Assembly: GCA_018883065.1 (NCBI GenBank)
Contig: VEQT01000022.1
Coordinates: 1 to 38,382 of the forward strand
Reading direction: 5' to 3'
DNA from: Flavobacterium sp.
Lineage (GTDB): Bacteria > Bacteroidota > Bacteroidia > Flavobacteriales > Flavobacteriaceae
Length of the DNA: 38,382 bases
Shown here: piece by piece, positions 16,051 to 24,522 of the stretch
Layout: each line of letters starts with the position of its first letter
Position numbering within the stretch: the stretch's first letter is position 1
The notes under the pieces: generated by a model
The model's input: the letters and a program-made list of their open reading frames with translations, nothing else
Databases searched by the model: none
Told to the model about the DNA's origin: nothing
Position numbers and translations under genes: made by a program

Positions 16051-18097
16051 ATTGTTTAATGAATTTAACAAATGAATTTCCAGTATCGTATTGAGATTGT
16101 ATGATATACACTCCACTAGTTAGTGTACTTACATCAACTTCCAACTTGTTTGCCGATGTAGTAAGTACAAGTAATTCTTGGCCTAAACTAGAAAAAATTC
16201 GCACCGTTCCAATCGAATAAAGACTGCTCAATTCCATTTTTGACTGAACCGGATTGGGAGAAATATGTAGGGATTGACTATAGTTAAATAAGGTAGTGGG
16301 TAAATTTCCACTACTATTGTTCACCCAACTGGAAGCTAGATTGTTGTCTAAACTGGTTGAAATAAGTTGCAAATAAGCCCCATTTCCATCGGCATCTGGC
16401 CAAGGAGTAGCATCGTCGTAAGTTACTTCGTCTATGGTATTTCCAAATGCGTCTGCTAAAATTAATTTTTCTGAACTGTTGGATAAGTTTCTATAAAATT
16501 GACCGTAGGCAGTCAAACCATATTTACTTTGAAATACCGTGGGATTACTGGCCAAATAAATACGCTGATTGGGCCCCAAAGTCCCACTGGGAAATTGGTA
16601 GGAGAATCCAAGTTCTTTAAAGTAAATTCCCGTTACGGAAACGGTTTGGTTACTGGCATTTGTAATTTCGATAAATTCTTGGTCGTCAGAAATAGGAAAA
16701 GTTGCCGACACATCGGGATTGTAGTGAATGCGGCTAATAACTAAATTGGGAACAGCAACATTGGCACATGCAGTATATGACCCCAACTGTTCATTAATCC
16801 AATTGATACGATTGTACAAAAACAACTTCATGTTTTCAATTTCCAATGCGTGATCGGGTATAGTACCCCAACGGATATTTTCACGTACAGTCGCTTCACT
16901 AATTTGGGACACAATAGCATCAATGTAGTTAACTAAATTATTGTGCTTAAGGGGTTGGCCAGGTTGAATAAGCTCATTCCAGCGTTTGGTAAAATAACAA
17001 CGAAAGATTGGGTTGTTGAATAGATCGGTCCAAAACTTTGCTCCTTCATTACCCCCATCTGAAAACTGCCACACATCATATTTACTTCGATCAAACCCCC
17101 ACTGAAATAAATCATTACCATAAGTAAGATTAAAATCCCAAACCGGACCTGCTCGTAATTTACCGCCTTTATCTTTATGAAAATAAGTGCTAAACTGATA
17201 TCCATCGGCATTCGAGGCCAACTCATTACTAATCATGAAATCAACAAATGAAGGAATATCAATAATAGATGGAAATCCATTGGAAATGCTTGTATTGTTA
17301 AAAGCAGCTTGGACACCTAGATTTAAAAATTGATTTTTGATGTAGTTTTTTTGGGAATTTACAATTACATCGGGCTCTGGTGTATCGTAAATAAAATCAA
17401 CCCCACCTGCATTAGATATCATTTGCCACGCCACTGGATCGCCTCCTGTAGTTTTATCGGATTTCACAATGTATCCTCCCGTTAAATTAGGTGCAGTGGT
17501 AGAAGTAGGTAAAAGATCTGAAATATTCACCCGATTGCCATCCACCTTAATTTTTTCTTGTAACACATATAATCCGCGGTAATCGCCATTAATTACAACT
17601 TCACAATATTGAGTGCGAGGTGCATAATTACCCATTTGCGACGACAAATTATAAGACAAATAATCCCGAATCAAGGAAGGATCAAAAGCCAATCCATTCA
17701 AAATCCAGTCATTTTCTTTGGGCATTCCTAATAAACTTATGTTGTTATTACTCACATTGTCAGCTAATAAGGTGGTAAATCCATAGCCTTTCTTGTCAGT
17801 GGCTTGCGAGGATGATCCACGAATTTCTATAGAAATTCTACCATTGTAATTAAGAAATTCAGTGGTAGACACATCGGTAATATAATTACGGCTGCCATCT
17901 GGACGTGAAATAATTTGCATAGTTGCCAAAATACGAGGATCATCTAAAATCTCCAATGGCTGGTTGGTTTGGGTATTAATATCGGTAGATATAACAACAA
18001 TAGGTAAATTGCTTTCGGTGAGGATTTGCGCCTGTACAATTTGAGTGGTACTGCTAAAAATTAATGCGCTAATAATAAACCTAAAAATTGATTTCAT
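16049..18097 (-). CDS. CotH-family protein with lamin-tail domain and T9SS sorting domain
   Basis: The 682-residue secreted protein has a signal peptide (1-23, ending VQAQ). A CotH kinase-like domain covers about 85-440: IRGSSSQATDKKGYGF, GDYRGLYVLQEKIK and GPVWDFNLTYGND, the last holding the metal-binding Asp of this atypical kinase fold. A lamin-tail Ig-like domain lies at about 447-570 (VISRIHYNP, DQEFIEITNASNQTVSVTG, PWPDADGNGAYLQL). A T9SS sorting domain ends it (ISPNPVQSKMELSS, SGVYIIQSQ, KFIKQ). Spore-coat CotH phosphorylates coat proteins; in Bacteroidota such proteins are secreted and their targets are unknown. It is monocistronic between two hairpin terminators. Confidence 0.88.
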   Translation of the reverse strand: MKSIFRFIISALIFSSTTQIVQAQILTESNLPIVVISTDINTQTNQPLEILDDPRILATMQIISRPDGSRNYITDVSTTEFLNYNGRISIEIRGSSSQATDKKGYGFTTLLADNVSNNNISLLGMPKENDWILNGLAFDPSLIRDYLSYNLSSQMGNYAPRTQYCEVVINGDYRGLYVLQEKIKVDGNRVNISDLLPTSTTAPNLTGGYIVKSDKTTGGDPVAWQMISNAGGVDFIYDTPEPDVIVNSQKNYIKNQFLNLGVQAAFNNTSISNGFPSIIDIPSFVDFMISNELASNADGYQFSTYFHKDKGGKLRAGPVWDFNLTYGNDLFQWGFDRSKYDVWQFSDGGNEGAKFWTDLFNNPIFRCYFTKRWNELIQPGQPLKHNNLVNYIDAIVSQISEATVRENIRWGTIPDHALEIENMKLFLYNRINWINEQLGSYTACANVAVPNLVISRIHYNPDVSATFPISDDQEFIEITNASNQTVSVTGIYFKELGFSYQFPSGTLGPNQRIYLASNPTVFQSKYGLTAYGQFYRNLSNSSEKLILADAFGNTIDEVTYDDATPWPDADGNGAYLQLISTSLDNNLASSWVNNSSGNLPTTLFNYSQSLHISPNPVQSKMELSSLYSIGTVRIFSSLGQELLVLTTSANKLEVDVSTLTSGVYIIQSQYDTGNSFVKFIKQ

Positions 18098-18113
18098 AAA
18101 AAAAAGTAAGGCT

Positions 18114-18121
18114 CAAATATA
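18114..18121 (-). promoter_or_regulatory. Putative -7 box for the CotH gene
   Basis: The minus strand reads TATATTTG, an exact match, 16 bases before the ATG at 18097. The nearest TTG upstream is about 27 bases away, longer than usual. Confidence 0.5.
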
Positions 18122-18218
18122 CAGAACTTGGCTCATAAAATAGAAGACCAACATTTAATAAGTAGCATTGAAATGTTTGTGAAATTTCAATGGGATTCCT
18201 GTCTATTTACTATTCCTC

Positions 18219-18252
18219 AAAAAAAATCCCAATTTCATCAATTGGGTTTTTT
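18219..18252. terminator. Terminator of carB, possibly bidirectional
   Basis: CCCAATT (18228-18234) pairs with AATTGGG (18240-18246) around a five-base loop. In the carB transcript the stem is followed by a run of U's (the A run at 18219-18226). Confidence 0.88.
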
Positions 18253-18255
18253 ATT

Positions 18256-21108
18256 TTATTTACTCAAATACATTTTGCGGCGACTATATAGATCATAAAA
18301 CTGATCGTCTTTCAAGTCATCAATAAATAAAATGCTTTCTCCAGTTGATTTCATTTCAGGACCTAGTGCTTTGTTGACATTCGGGAATTTGCTAAATGAA
18401 AACACAGGCTGCTTAATTGCGTAGCCTTTGAGTTGGGGATTGAACGTAAAATCGGTTACTTTTTTATCGCCTAGCATCACTTTGGTGGCATAGTTTACAT
18501 ACGGTTCACCATAGGCTTTGGCAATAAACGGCACTGTTCTCGACGCACGCGGATTGGCTTCGATGATGTACACAATATCATCTTTAATAGCAAATTGAAT
18601 ATTGATTAAGCCCACCGTGCGCAAGGCCAACGCAATTTTTTTGGTGTGGTCTTTGATTTGTTGCATCACAAATTCACCCAAATTAAAGGGAGGTAAGGTG
18701 GCATTGGAGTCGCCTGAGTGAATGCCACAAGGCTCAATGTGTTCCATGATGCCTATAATATATACGTTCTCACCATCGCAAATGGCATCGGCTTCGGCTT
18801 CGATGGCACCATCCAAATAATGGTCGAGCAACAGTTTATTTCCTGGTATATTTTTGAGCAAATCAATCACATGCTCTTCCAATTCTTGTTTGTTGATCAC
18901 AATTTTCATGCCTTGACCACCCAACACATAAGAAGGTCTTACAAGTAGTGGAAAATCAAGCACATCGGCCAATTGTGACGCTTGTTCGGCATTTTCGGCA
19001 ACTCCAAATTGCGGGAATGGAATTTGCAATTGCGTCAATAAATCAGAGAATCGTCCACGATCCTCGGCCAAATCGAGGGCATCAAAACTAGTTCCCAAAA
19101 TTTTAATCCCATAACGATCCAACTTTTCAGCCAATTTTAAAGCAGTTTGTCCCCCCAATTGAACAATTACGCCTTCGGGTTTTTCGTGGCGAATGATGTC
19201 GTAAATGTGTTCCCAAAATACGGGCTCAAAATACAATTTATCTGCCGTATCAAAATCGGTAGAAACAGTTTCGGGATTACAGTTGATCATAATGGTTTCG
19301 TAGCCGCATTCTTTGGCTGCCAACACGCCATGCACGCAGGAATAATCAAATTCTATTCCTTGCCCAATGCGGTTAGGACCTGAACCCAATACCACAATTT
19401 TTTTCTTGTCGGTTACCACACTTTCATTGTCTACATAGCGCTGTCCATTGGCCGTTTCTATTTCGGCCTCAAAAGTAGAATAGTAATAAGGGGTTTTAGC
19501 AGTAAACTCAGCCGCACAAGTATCGACCAACTTATATACTCGATTGATATTTTGTTCGACACGCAACTTATTGACCTGACTTTCTAAACAACCCAACATG
19601 TGTGCAATTTGGCGATCTCCATAGCCTTTTTGTTTGGCTTCCAACAACAGTTCTTTGGGCAGTGTGTCTATTTTGTATTTCGAAATTTCTTTTTCTAGGT
19701 AATAAAGTTCCTCGTATTGCTTCAAGAACCACATATCAATTTTAGTAATCTCGTGGATGCGCGACAAGGGAATGCCCATTTGTATGGCATCATAAATCAC
19801 AAACACACGGTCCCAACTGGCATGGGTGAGTTTCTCAATAATTTGCTCGTAATTTTTATAGCCTTTGCCATCGGCACCCAAACCATTGCGTTTTATCTCG
19901 AGTGACTGGGTGGCTTTGTGCAAAGCTTCTTGAAATGATCGACCAATGCCCATAACCTCGCCTACTGATTTCATTTGCAATCCTAACGTTCGATCTGATC
20001 CTTCAAATTTATCGAAATTCCAACGGGGTATTTTTACAATTACGTAATCTAAAGTAGGCTCAAACAAAGCCGAGGTCGATTTGGTGATTTGATTTTGTAA
20101 TTCATTTAAATGATAACCTAAAGCCAATTTGGAGGCGATTTTGGCAATCGGATAACCCGTTGCTTTAGAAGCCAAGGCAGAAGATCTCGATACACGGGGA
20201 TTGATTTCGATGGCTACAATATCTTCGCGTTCATCGGGCGAAACCGCAAATTGCACATTGCAACCGCCAGCAAAATTTCCAATGCTGCGCATCATTAAAA
20301 TAGCCATGTCCCGCATTTTTTGGAACGTAGTGTCCGATAAAGTCATAGCCGGCGCCACAGTGATGGAATCACCGGTGTGAATACCCATAGGATCCATGTT
20401 TTCGATGGAACAAATAATAACTACGTTATCGTTTTTGTCACGCAACAATTCCAATTCGTATTCTTTCCAACCCAACAAAGCTTTGTCAATTAACACTTCG
20501 TGTATCGGAGAAGCCTCTAAACCTCGGGTAAGTAAGGCATCAAAATCTTCTTTTTTGTGCACAAAAGCAGCACCAGTTCCTCCCAAGGTAAACGAAGGAC
20601 GAATAACGAGTGGAAATCCAAATTCTTGTGCAATTTCTTTTCCTTTTAAGAAAGATGTAGCCGTTTTTGCCGGAGCAGTAGGTACGTCAATTCTTTGAAG
20701 CAATTGCTTAAACTGCTCACGGTCTTCTGTAATGTTGATGGCATTTATGTCTACACCTATAAGGCGTACATTAAAATCGGCCCAAATTCCTTTTTCGTCG
20801 GCTTCCAAACACAAATTCAAAGCGGTTTGCCCACCCATTGTAGGCAACACCGCGTCAATTTGCGGATGCGCTTTCAGGATTTCAATAATCGATTTGGTGG
20901 TAAGTGGTTTTAAATACACATGATCGGCCATCGAAGGATCGGTCATGATGGTAGCCGGATTGGAGTTGATGAGAATCACCTCGATTCCTTCTTCTCGAAT
21001 GGAACGAGCAGCTTGGGATCCGGCATAATCAAATTCACAGGCTTGGCCAATTACTATAGGTCCAGAACCTATAATTAAAACCGATTTAATTGAAGTGTCT
21101 TTTGGCAT
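18256..21108 (-). CDS. carB: Carbamoyl-phosphate synthase large subunit
   Basis: The 950-residue enzyme makes carbamoyl phosphate from bicarbonate, ammonia (from glutamine via CarA) and two ATP, feeding arginine and pyrimidine synthesis. Two homologous ATP-grasp halves are clear. The first begins SVLIIGSGPIVIGQACEFDY near residue 10 and the second KIVVLGSGPNRIGQGIEFDY near 565, with an oligomerisation region between them. The protein ends at GPEMKSTGESILF plus about 20 residues. It therefore lacks the C-terminal methylglyoxal-synthase-like regulatory domain of about 120 residues found in E. coli CarB (1073 residues). The frame extends 17 codons upstream, but the ATG at 21108 (MPKDTSIKSV) gives the family N-terminus. 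carA is not nearby. Confidence 0.95.
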   Translation of the reverse strand: MPKDTSIKSVLIIGSGPIVIGQACEFDYAGSQAARSIREEGIEVILINSNPATIMTDPSMADHVYLKPLTTKSIIEILKAHPQIDAVLPTMGGQTALNLCLEADEKGIWADFNVRLIGVDINAINITEDREQFKQLLQRIDVPTAPAKTATSFLKGKEIAQEFGFPLVIRPSFTLGGTGAAFVHKKEDFDALLTRGLEASPIHEVLIDKALLGWKEYELELLRDKNDNVVIICSIENMDPMGIHTGDSITVAPAMTLSDTTFQKMRDMAILMMRSIGNFAGGCNVQFAVSPDEREDIVAIEINPRVSRSSALASKATGYPIAKIASKLALGYHLNELQNQITKSTSALFEPTLDYVIVKIPRWNFDKFEGSDRTLGLQMKSVGEVMGIGRSFQEALHKATQSLEIKRNGLGADGKGYKNYEQIIEKLTHASWDRVFVIYDAIQMGIPLSRIHEITKIDMWFLKQYEELYYLEKEISKYKIDTLPKELLLEAKQKGYGDRQIAHMLGCLESQVNKLRVEQNINRVYKLVDTCAAEFTAKTPYYYSTFEAEIETANGQRYVDNESVVTDKKKIVVLGSGPNRIGQGIEFDYSCVHGVLAAKECGYETIMINCNPETVSTDFDTADKLYFEPVFWEHIYDIIRHEKPEGVIVQLGGQTALKLAEKLDRYGIKILGTSFDALDLAEDRGRFSDLLTQLQIPFPQFGVAENAEQASQLADVLDFPLLVRPSYVLGGQGMKIVINKQELEEHVIDLLKNIPGNKLLLDHYLDGAIEAEADAICDGENVYIIGIMEHIEPCGIHSGDSNATLPPFNLGEFVMQQIKDHTKKIALALRTVGLINIQFAIKDDIVYIIEANPRASRTVPFIAKAYGEPYVNYATKVMLGDKKVTDFTFNPQLKGYAIKQPVFSFSKFPNVNKALGPEMKSTGESILFIDDLKDDQFYDLYSRRKMYLSK

Positions 21109-21145
21109 ATTAGTGTATTCTTTAGTGTGTTGTGTTTTGTATAGC

Positions 21146-21168
21146 CCCGATGGTCCCAAAATATCGGG
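21146..21168. repeat. CCCGAT/ATCGGG palindrome upstream of carB
   Basis: A six-base stem (21146-21151 with 21163-21168) with an 11-base loop in the carB leader. It resembles the GTCCCGAA/TTCGGGAC hairpin at 22306-22323, suggesting a family of small palindromes. Confidence 0.45.
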
Positions 21169-21230
21169 ATAAATCCTTTTTATTTTTATTCCAAATTTTC
21201 ATTTTTACAGCTCTTGGTTAAAAATAAAAA

Positions 21231-21276
21231 GATTGAAACGGACAGCGGGAAATGGCTTCAAAAAATTATTAAAATT
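21231..21276 (+). repeat. Partial copy of the GATTGnAACGG ... GCTTCAAAAAA repeat
   Basis: GATTGAAACGG, AGCGGGAAA and GCTTCAAAAAA occur here in the same order as GATTGCAACGG, AGCCGGAAAA and GCTTCAAAAAA at 29387-29460. It lacks the central hairpin of that copy, so it is probably a decayed or shortened member of the same dispersed family. It lies between carB and rpmH. Confidence 0.5.
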
Positions 21277-21290
21277 TATGAACAGGATAT

Positions 21291-21322
21291 AAAAAAAGCC
21301 GTTACTTAAAAATAGTAACGGC
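21291..21322 (-). terminator. rpmH terminator
   Basis: GCCGTTACT (21298-21306) and AGTAACGGC (21314-21322) form a perfect nine-base-pair stem with a seven-base loop. Seven U's follow in the rpmH transcript. Confidence 0.93.
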
Positions 21323-21345
21323 TTATCCTGATTAATCGCTAATCA

Positions 21346-21507
21346 TTATTTTTTATGTCTTGGTTCAGAAGAAACAGTCAATTTGTGTCTTCCTTTTGCT
21401 CTACGACGGGCAAGCACTTTTCTACCATTAGCAGAAGCCATTCTGTCCATAAATCCGTGTTTATTTCTTCTTTTTCTTTTCGATGGTTGAAACGTTCTTT
21501 TGCTCAT
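21346..21507 (-). CDS. rpmH: Ribosomal protein L34
   Basis: The 53-residue, very basic protein has the invariant L34 sequence: [19 protein letters not shown], then [19 protein letters not shown], with a short C-terminal extension ending EPRHKK. It is a structural protein of the large ribosomal subunit. The gene has a full promoter upstream and a strong terminator after it, so it is probably transcribed alone. The opposite strand is open and gives a false N-terminal extension to the next plus-strand gene. Confidence 0.97.
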
Positions 21508-21580
21508 TGCTTTGTATCTTTAAAATGGTATTGTTTATCTGAATGTACAGTTTTAAAAGTGCTTCTTGTAAAACCGAGTG

Positions 21581-21610
21581 CAAATATACAAAGTCTTTTT
21601 TTTCTAGCAA
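21581..21610 (-). promoter_or_regulatory. rpmH promoter
   Basis: On the minus strand TTG (21610-21608), a 19-base spacer and TATATTTG (21588-21581) give a complete Bacteroidota promoter, about 75 bases before the rpmH start. Confidence 0.75.
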
Positions 21611-21644
21611 GTGGTTTAATAAAAATATTTTCAATTCCTTTTAC

Positions 21645-21652
21645 TATATTTG
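21645..21652 (+). promoter_or_regulatory. Putative -7 box for the TPR gene
   Basis: TATATTTG is an exact match and ends 20 bases before the ATG at 21673. No TTG lies at the -33 distance. Confidence 0.55.
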
Positions 21653-21672
21653 TTGGCACTAAATTGCACACT

Positions 21673-22188
21673 ATGTACCCGAAATTTTTAAAACTAATTC
21701 TTGCTGTATTACTTGTAATTACAGGTGTTTGGCAACTAACGGAAAGCAACACTGGAAACGGTATTTTCTTATTTATCTTGAGTATTTTTCCCGTTTTCTT
21801 ATATTTTAAAAACGAATTTATATTATTGGCCTTTTTGAAACTGCGTAAACAAGATTTTGTAGGTGCACAAAAGTGGCTAGCTAAAATCAAAAATCCAGAA
21901 TCAGCATTGGTGCGTAAACAACAAGGGTATTACAACTACTTGCACGGCATCATGCTTTCGCAAACCAATTTAACTCAAGCCGAACGGTACTTCAAAAAAG
22001 CCATCGAACTGGGATTAAGCATGGACATGGATTTGGCCGTTGCCAAACTCAACCTGGCTGGTGTAGCCCTTACGCGTCGACGTAAACTCGAAGCAACCAA
22101 CTTGCTGAACGAAGCCAAAAAGCTCGATAAACAAGGTATGCTGAAGGAACAAATTACGATGATGAAGGAGCAGATGAAGAAGATTTAG
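21673..22188 (+). CDS. Membrane-anchored TPR-like protein
   Basis: The 171-residue protein has two N-terminal membrane helices (about 5-22 and 30-47). A cytoplasmic helical region follows with TPR-like pairs (about 58-160: GYYNYLHGIMLSQTNLTQAERYFKKAIELG, abbreviated by its core QAERYFKKAIELG, and LNLAGVALTRRRKLEATNLL). It probably mediates protein-protein contacts at the inner membrane; no specific role can be given. The open frame reaches back to 21355 through sequence antisense to rpmH. The ATG at 21673, just after a -7 box, is the likely start. Its stop codon lies inside the left arm of a repeat element. Confidence 0.75.
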   Translation: MYPKFLKLILAVLLVITGVWQLTESNTGNGIFLFILSIFPVFLYFKNEFILLAFLKLRKQDFVGAQKWLAKIKNPESALVRKQQGYYNYLHGIMLSQTNLTQAERYFKKAIELGLSMDMDLAVAKLNLAGVALTRRRKLEATNLLNEAKKLDKQGMLKEQITMMKEQMKKI

Positions 22189-22297
22189 TTTCAAGTTTCA
22201 GGTTTCAAGTTCTTTCTTAGTGCCAGTTTGATATACTATTCACTGATTTTTTTGTTCTTAGTATAGAAGCAAAACTTGAAACCTGAAACCTGAAACT
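22187..22297. repeat. CTGAAAC-armed inverted-repeat element, copy 1
   Basis: Arms of 25 bases (22187-22211 and 22273-22297) are inverted copies with one mismatch, built from units of TTTCAAG/TTTCAGG. Inside, TATACTA (22232-22238) and TAGTATA (22259-22265) form a second inverted repeat. The words TTTCAAGTTC-TTCTTAG and TTTTGTTCTTAGTATA are shared with copy 2 at 24523-24680. The element has no coding capacity and overlaps the stop codon of the TPR gene. Confidence 0.75.
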
Positions 22298-22305
22298 TAA
22301 CTCGA

Positions 22306-22323
22306 GTCCCGAAGTTTCGGGAC
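22306..22323. repeat. Perfect GTCCCGAA/TTCGGGAC hairpin
   Basis: An eight-base-pair stem with a two-base loop between the repeat element and the converging acetyltransferase gene. No T run follows, so it is not a classic terminator. Confidence 0.55.
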
Positions 22324-22356
22324 GAACAGATGGAGCACAGCGGAATAAACCTGAAA

Positions 22357-22659
22357 CTAAATCTTAATCCCCGGCGGCAATAAATCTCTGTACTGGGTGT
22401 TTTTTCTAAAAAACAAAGCAATTTTCGGAAAAATTGGCACCACTTTTAGCTTGCGCTCGTAGGCGATTTCCATAATGTTTTTAAGAAGATTCGAAATAAA
22501 TTCTTCGTCGGTAAATCCTTCTGGTATTTGAATCTTGGTTAAGAAAATTTTACGTTCCTGAAAGGAATATTCTACCGTAATTAGCCCCTGCTCTATTGTG
22601 GTTTCAAATTGACGAGCAAAGGTATTGTCCTTAATAGCTATTGAAGTTTTGTGATCCAT
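22357..22659 (-). CDS. YjdJ-type GNAT acetyltransferase
   Basis: The 100-residue protein matches the small YjdJ/NATD1-type GNAT family: an N-terminal beta-sheet (GLITVEYSFQERKIFLTKIQIPEGF) given here by its key part VEYSFQERKIFLTKIQIPEG, a helix NLLKNIMEIAYERKLKVVP and a C-terminal PKIALFFRKN segment. These proteins bind acetyl-CoA; the acceptor is unknown. Its ATG is one base past the pirin stop codon, so the two genes form an operon. The downstream end merges with repeat sequence. Confidence 0.8.
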   Translation of the reverse strand: MDHKTSIAIKDNTFARQFETTIEQGLITVEYSFQERKIFLTKIQIPEGFTDEEFISNLLKNIMEIAYERKLKVVPIFPKIALFFRKNTQYRDLLPPGIKI

Positions 22660-22660
22660 A

Positions 22661-23383
22661 TTAGTTGTGTTGCATGGGCACTTCGATTAATAATAAAGTG
22701 GCAAATGCCGTAGTTGTTATTTCAATAGCCGATGCGTCGGTTATTTCGGCGGCGTCTCTTTTACCTAGATTCAAGTCGTTGAGTAGTATTTCGCCTTCAA
22801 TTACAAACAAATACAAGCCATTACCTGCGATTTTGGTTTCGTAGCTCAACACTTGATTTGCCTCAAAAACCCCCATACTAAAAAAAGAATCTTGGTAAAT
22901 CCAAATTGATCCTTCGGCTGGTTGTGAATTGGGCGATATAACCGTAACCCAAGTATTTTTTTGACTTTCTAAATCAAAGGCTTTTTGATCGTAACGCGGC
23001 GTTACATTTTGTTGGTTTGGAAAAACCCAAATTTGCAGGGTTTTGGCTATTTCGGTTGAACTGGCATTCATCTCCGAATGTTGTATTCCGGTGCCTGCAC
23101 TCATCACTTGCACTTCGCCGTAACTCACCACTTTTTCATTGCCCATACTATCTTGGTGCCGAAGTCCACCAGCCAAAGGAATCGTGATGATCTCCATATT
23201 GTCGTGCGGATGGGTTCCAAACCCCATTCCCGGTGCGATTGTATCGTCATTTAATACCCGCAACATACCAAATTGAATGTTGTTGGGATTAAAATAATGG
23301 GCAAACGAAAAGGAAAAATTAGCCTTCAACCAACCGTGATCGGCGGTTCCTCTTTCTATGGCTCTTCGGATTTGTATGTTCAT
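22661..23383 (-). CDS. Pirin family protein
   Basis: The 240-residue bicupin has the pirin metal site in its N-terminal half: H58 and H60 (GTHPHDNMEI), H102 and E104 (GIQHSEMN). The second cupin runs from about 150 to 235 and looks degenerate. Relatives such as E. coli YhhW have quercetin 2,3-dioxygenase activity in vitro, while others act as redox sensors; the natural substrate is unknown here. It is first in a two-gene operon with the YjdJ-type acetyltransferase. The 242 bases upstream, to the divergent transglycosylase gene, hold no further gene that I can support. Confidence 0.9.
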   Translation of the reverse strand: MNIQIRRAIERGTADHGWLKANFSFSFAHYFNPNNIQFGMLRVLNDDTIAPGMGFGTHPHDNMEIITIPLAGGLRHQDSMGNEKVVSYGEVQVMSAGTGIQHSEMNASSTEIAKTLQIWVFPNQQNVTPRYDQKAFDLESQKNTWVTVISPNSQPAEGSIWIYQDSFFSMGVFEANQVLSYETKIAGNGLYLFVIEGEILLNDLNLGKRDAAEITDASAIEITTTAFATLLLIEVPMQHN

Positions 23384-23625
23384 ATTAATACTATAGTTTT
23401 TAAAAGAAAAACAAGCAGATGCACAGCTTTTGAGGCGGCAAATTTCGACTTTTTAATTGAGTTTTACAGCATACCTTGCGTTAAAAATCAAGCTTACTTT
23501 TTGAAACGTCAGTCGAACTACACTTGCTATTCTAAAAATGAATTCACTATAAAAAATACTCAGCAGAACGGATACTAAATTGAGATTTTGTAAGTTTATC
23601 CCTTTAATACATTTTTCTATTTTTT

Positions 23626-24519
23626 ATGAATAAGTTCCCCTCACCCATTTGGATTGCTGTTGTGTTTGTAAGTGCATTGTTTTTGATTTTCGCTACATCG
23701 ATCGACAAAAAAAACAAAATTACCCGTGAAGGGACTTCCCAATTTTTTCCTACTAAAATTGATTTTGCCGGCGAAGAAACGCCATTAAACATCACCGATG
23801 TTCGCGAGCGTCTCGATAGAGAATTATTGGTAAATGCCAATCTGGACGCCACCACATTACTCATTATTAAACGAGCCAACCGCGTATTTCCTATTATCGA
23901 ACCCATTTTGCAACGCAAAGGAGTGCCCGACGATTTCAAATATTTGGCGGTAATAGAAAGTGGTTTGGTACATGCTGTATCCTCGGCAGGAGCACGCGGA
24001 ATTTGGCAATTCATGCCGCAGACGGCGCGTGAAAAAGGCATGGAAGTTACCGATGCGGTAGACGAACGTTACCATTTGGAAAAATCGACCGAAGCCGCCT
24101 GTGATTATTTAATTCAAGCCAAAGCCAAATTTGGATCTTGGACCTTGGCCGCAGCAGCCTACAATGGCGGAATGAGCGGTGTTGGAAAACAAATTGAAAA
24201 CCAACAAGTGAACAACTATTATGATTTATTACTCAACGACGAAACGGCACGCTATGTGTTTCGCATTTTGGCCTTGAAAGAAATCATGCAAAATCCAACC
24301 AAATTTGGGTTTGACATTAGCAGTGAAGAATTGTACAAAAATTTGCCTTCCAAAAAAGTGGTAGTTGACAGTTCTATCAGCAATTTGGCGCGCTTTGCCA
24401 AAAGCCAAGGAATCAACTACAAAATTTTAAAATTGCACAATCCGTGGTTGCGCGATACCAAATTACCCAATCCAAGCAAAAAGAAATACGAAATCGAAAT
24501 TCCGTTGGAGGGGTATTAA
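23626..24519 (+). CDS. Membrane-bound lytic murein transglycosylase (MltD-like)
   Basis: The 297-residue protein has an N-terminal membrane helix or uncleaved signal (about 8-24). A family 1 lytic transglycosylase domain lies at about 85-235. The catalytic Glu is E111 in KYLAVIESGL; supporting motifs are AGARGIWQFMPQTA (121-134) and AAAAYNGG (175-182). It cleaves peptidoglycan to 1,6-anhydromuropeptides. MltD proteins usually carry C-terminal LysM repeats; here the tail (about 255-297) has only a short LysM-like start (LARFAKSQGINYKILKLHNP), so binding to the wall may be weak. TTG (23588) and TACATTTT (23608) are a plausible promoter. Confidence 0.88.
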   Translation: MNKFPSPIWIAVVFVSALFLIFATSIDKKNKITREGTSQFFPTKIDFAGEETPLNITDVRERLDRELLVNANLDATTLLIIKRANRVFPIIEPILQRKGVPDDFKYLAVIESGLVHAVSSAGARGIWQFMPQTAREKGMEVTDAVDERYHLEKSTEAACDYLIQAKAKFGSWTLAAAAYNGGMSGVGKQIENQQVNNYYDLLLNDETARYVFRILALKEIMQNPTKFGFDISSEELYKNLPSKKVVVDSSISNLARFAKSQGINYKILKLHNPWLRDTKLPNPSKKKYEIEIPLEGY

Positions 24520-24522
24520 TTT

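Noticed and set aside
21355..21672. N-terminal extension of the TPR gene by 106 codons
   Set aside because: This part is antisense to rpmH and its promoter; the extension protein is Ser/Phe-rich with no domain. The ATG at 21673 follows a -7 box.
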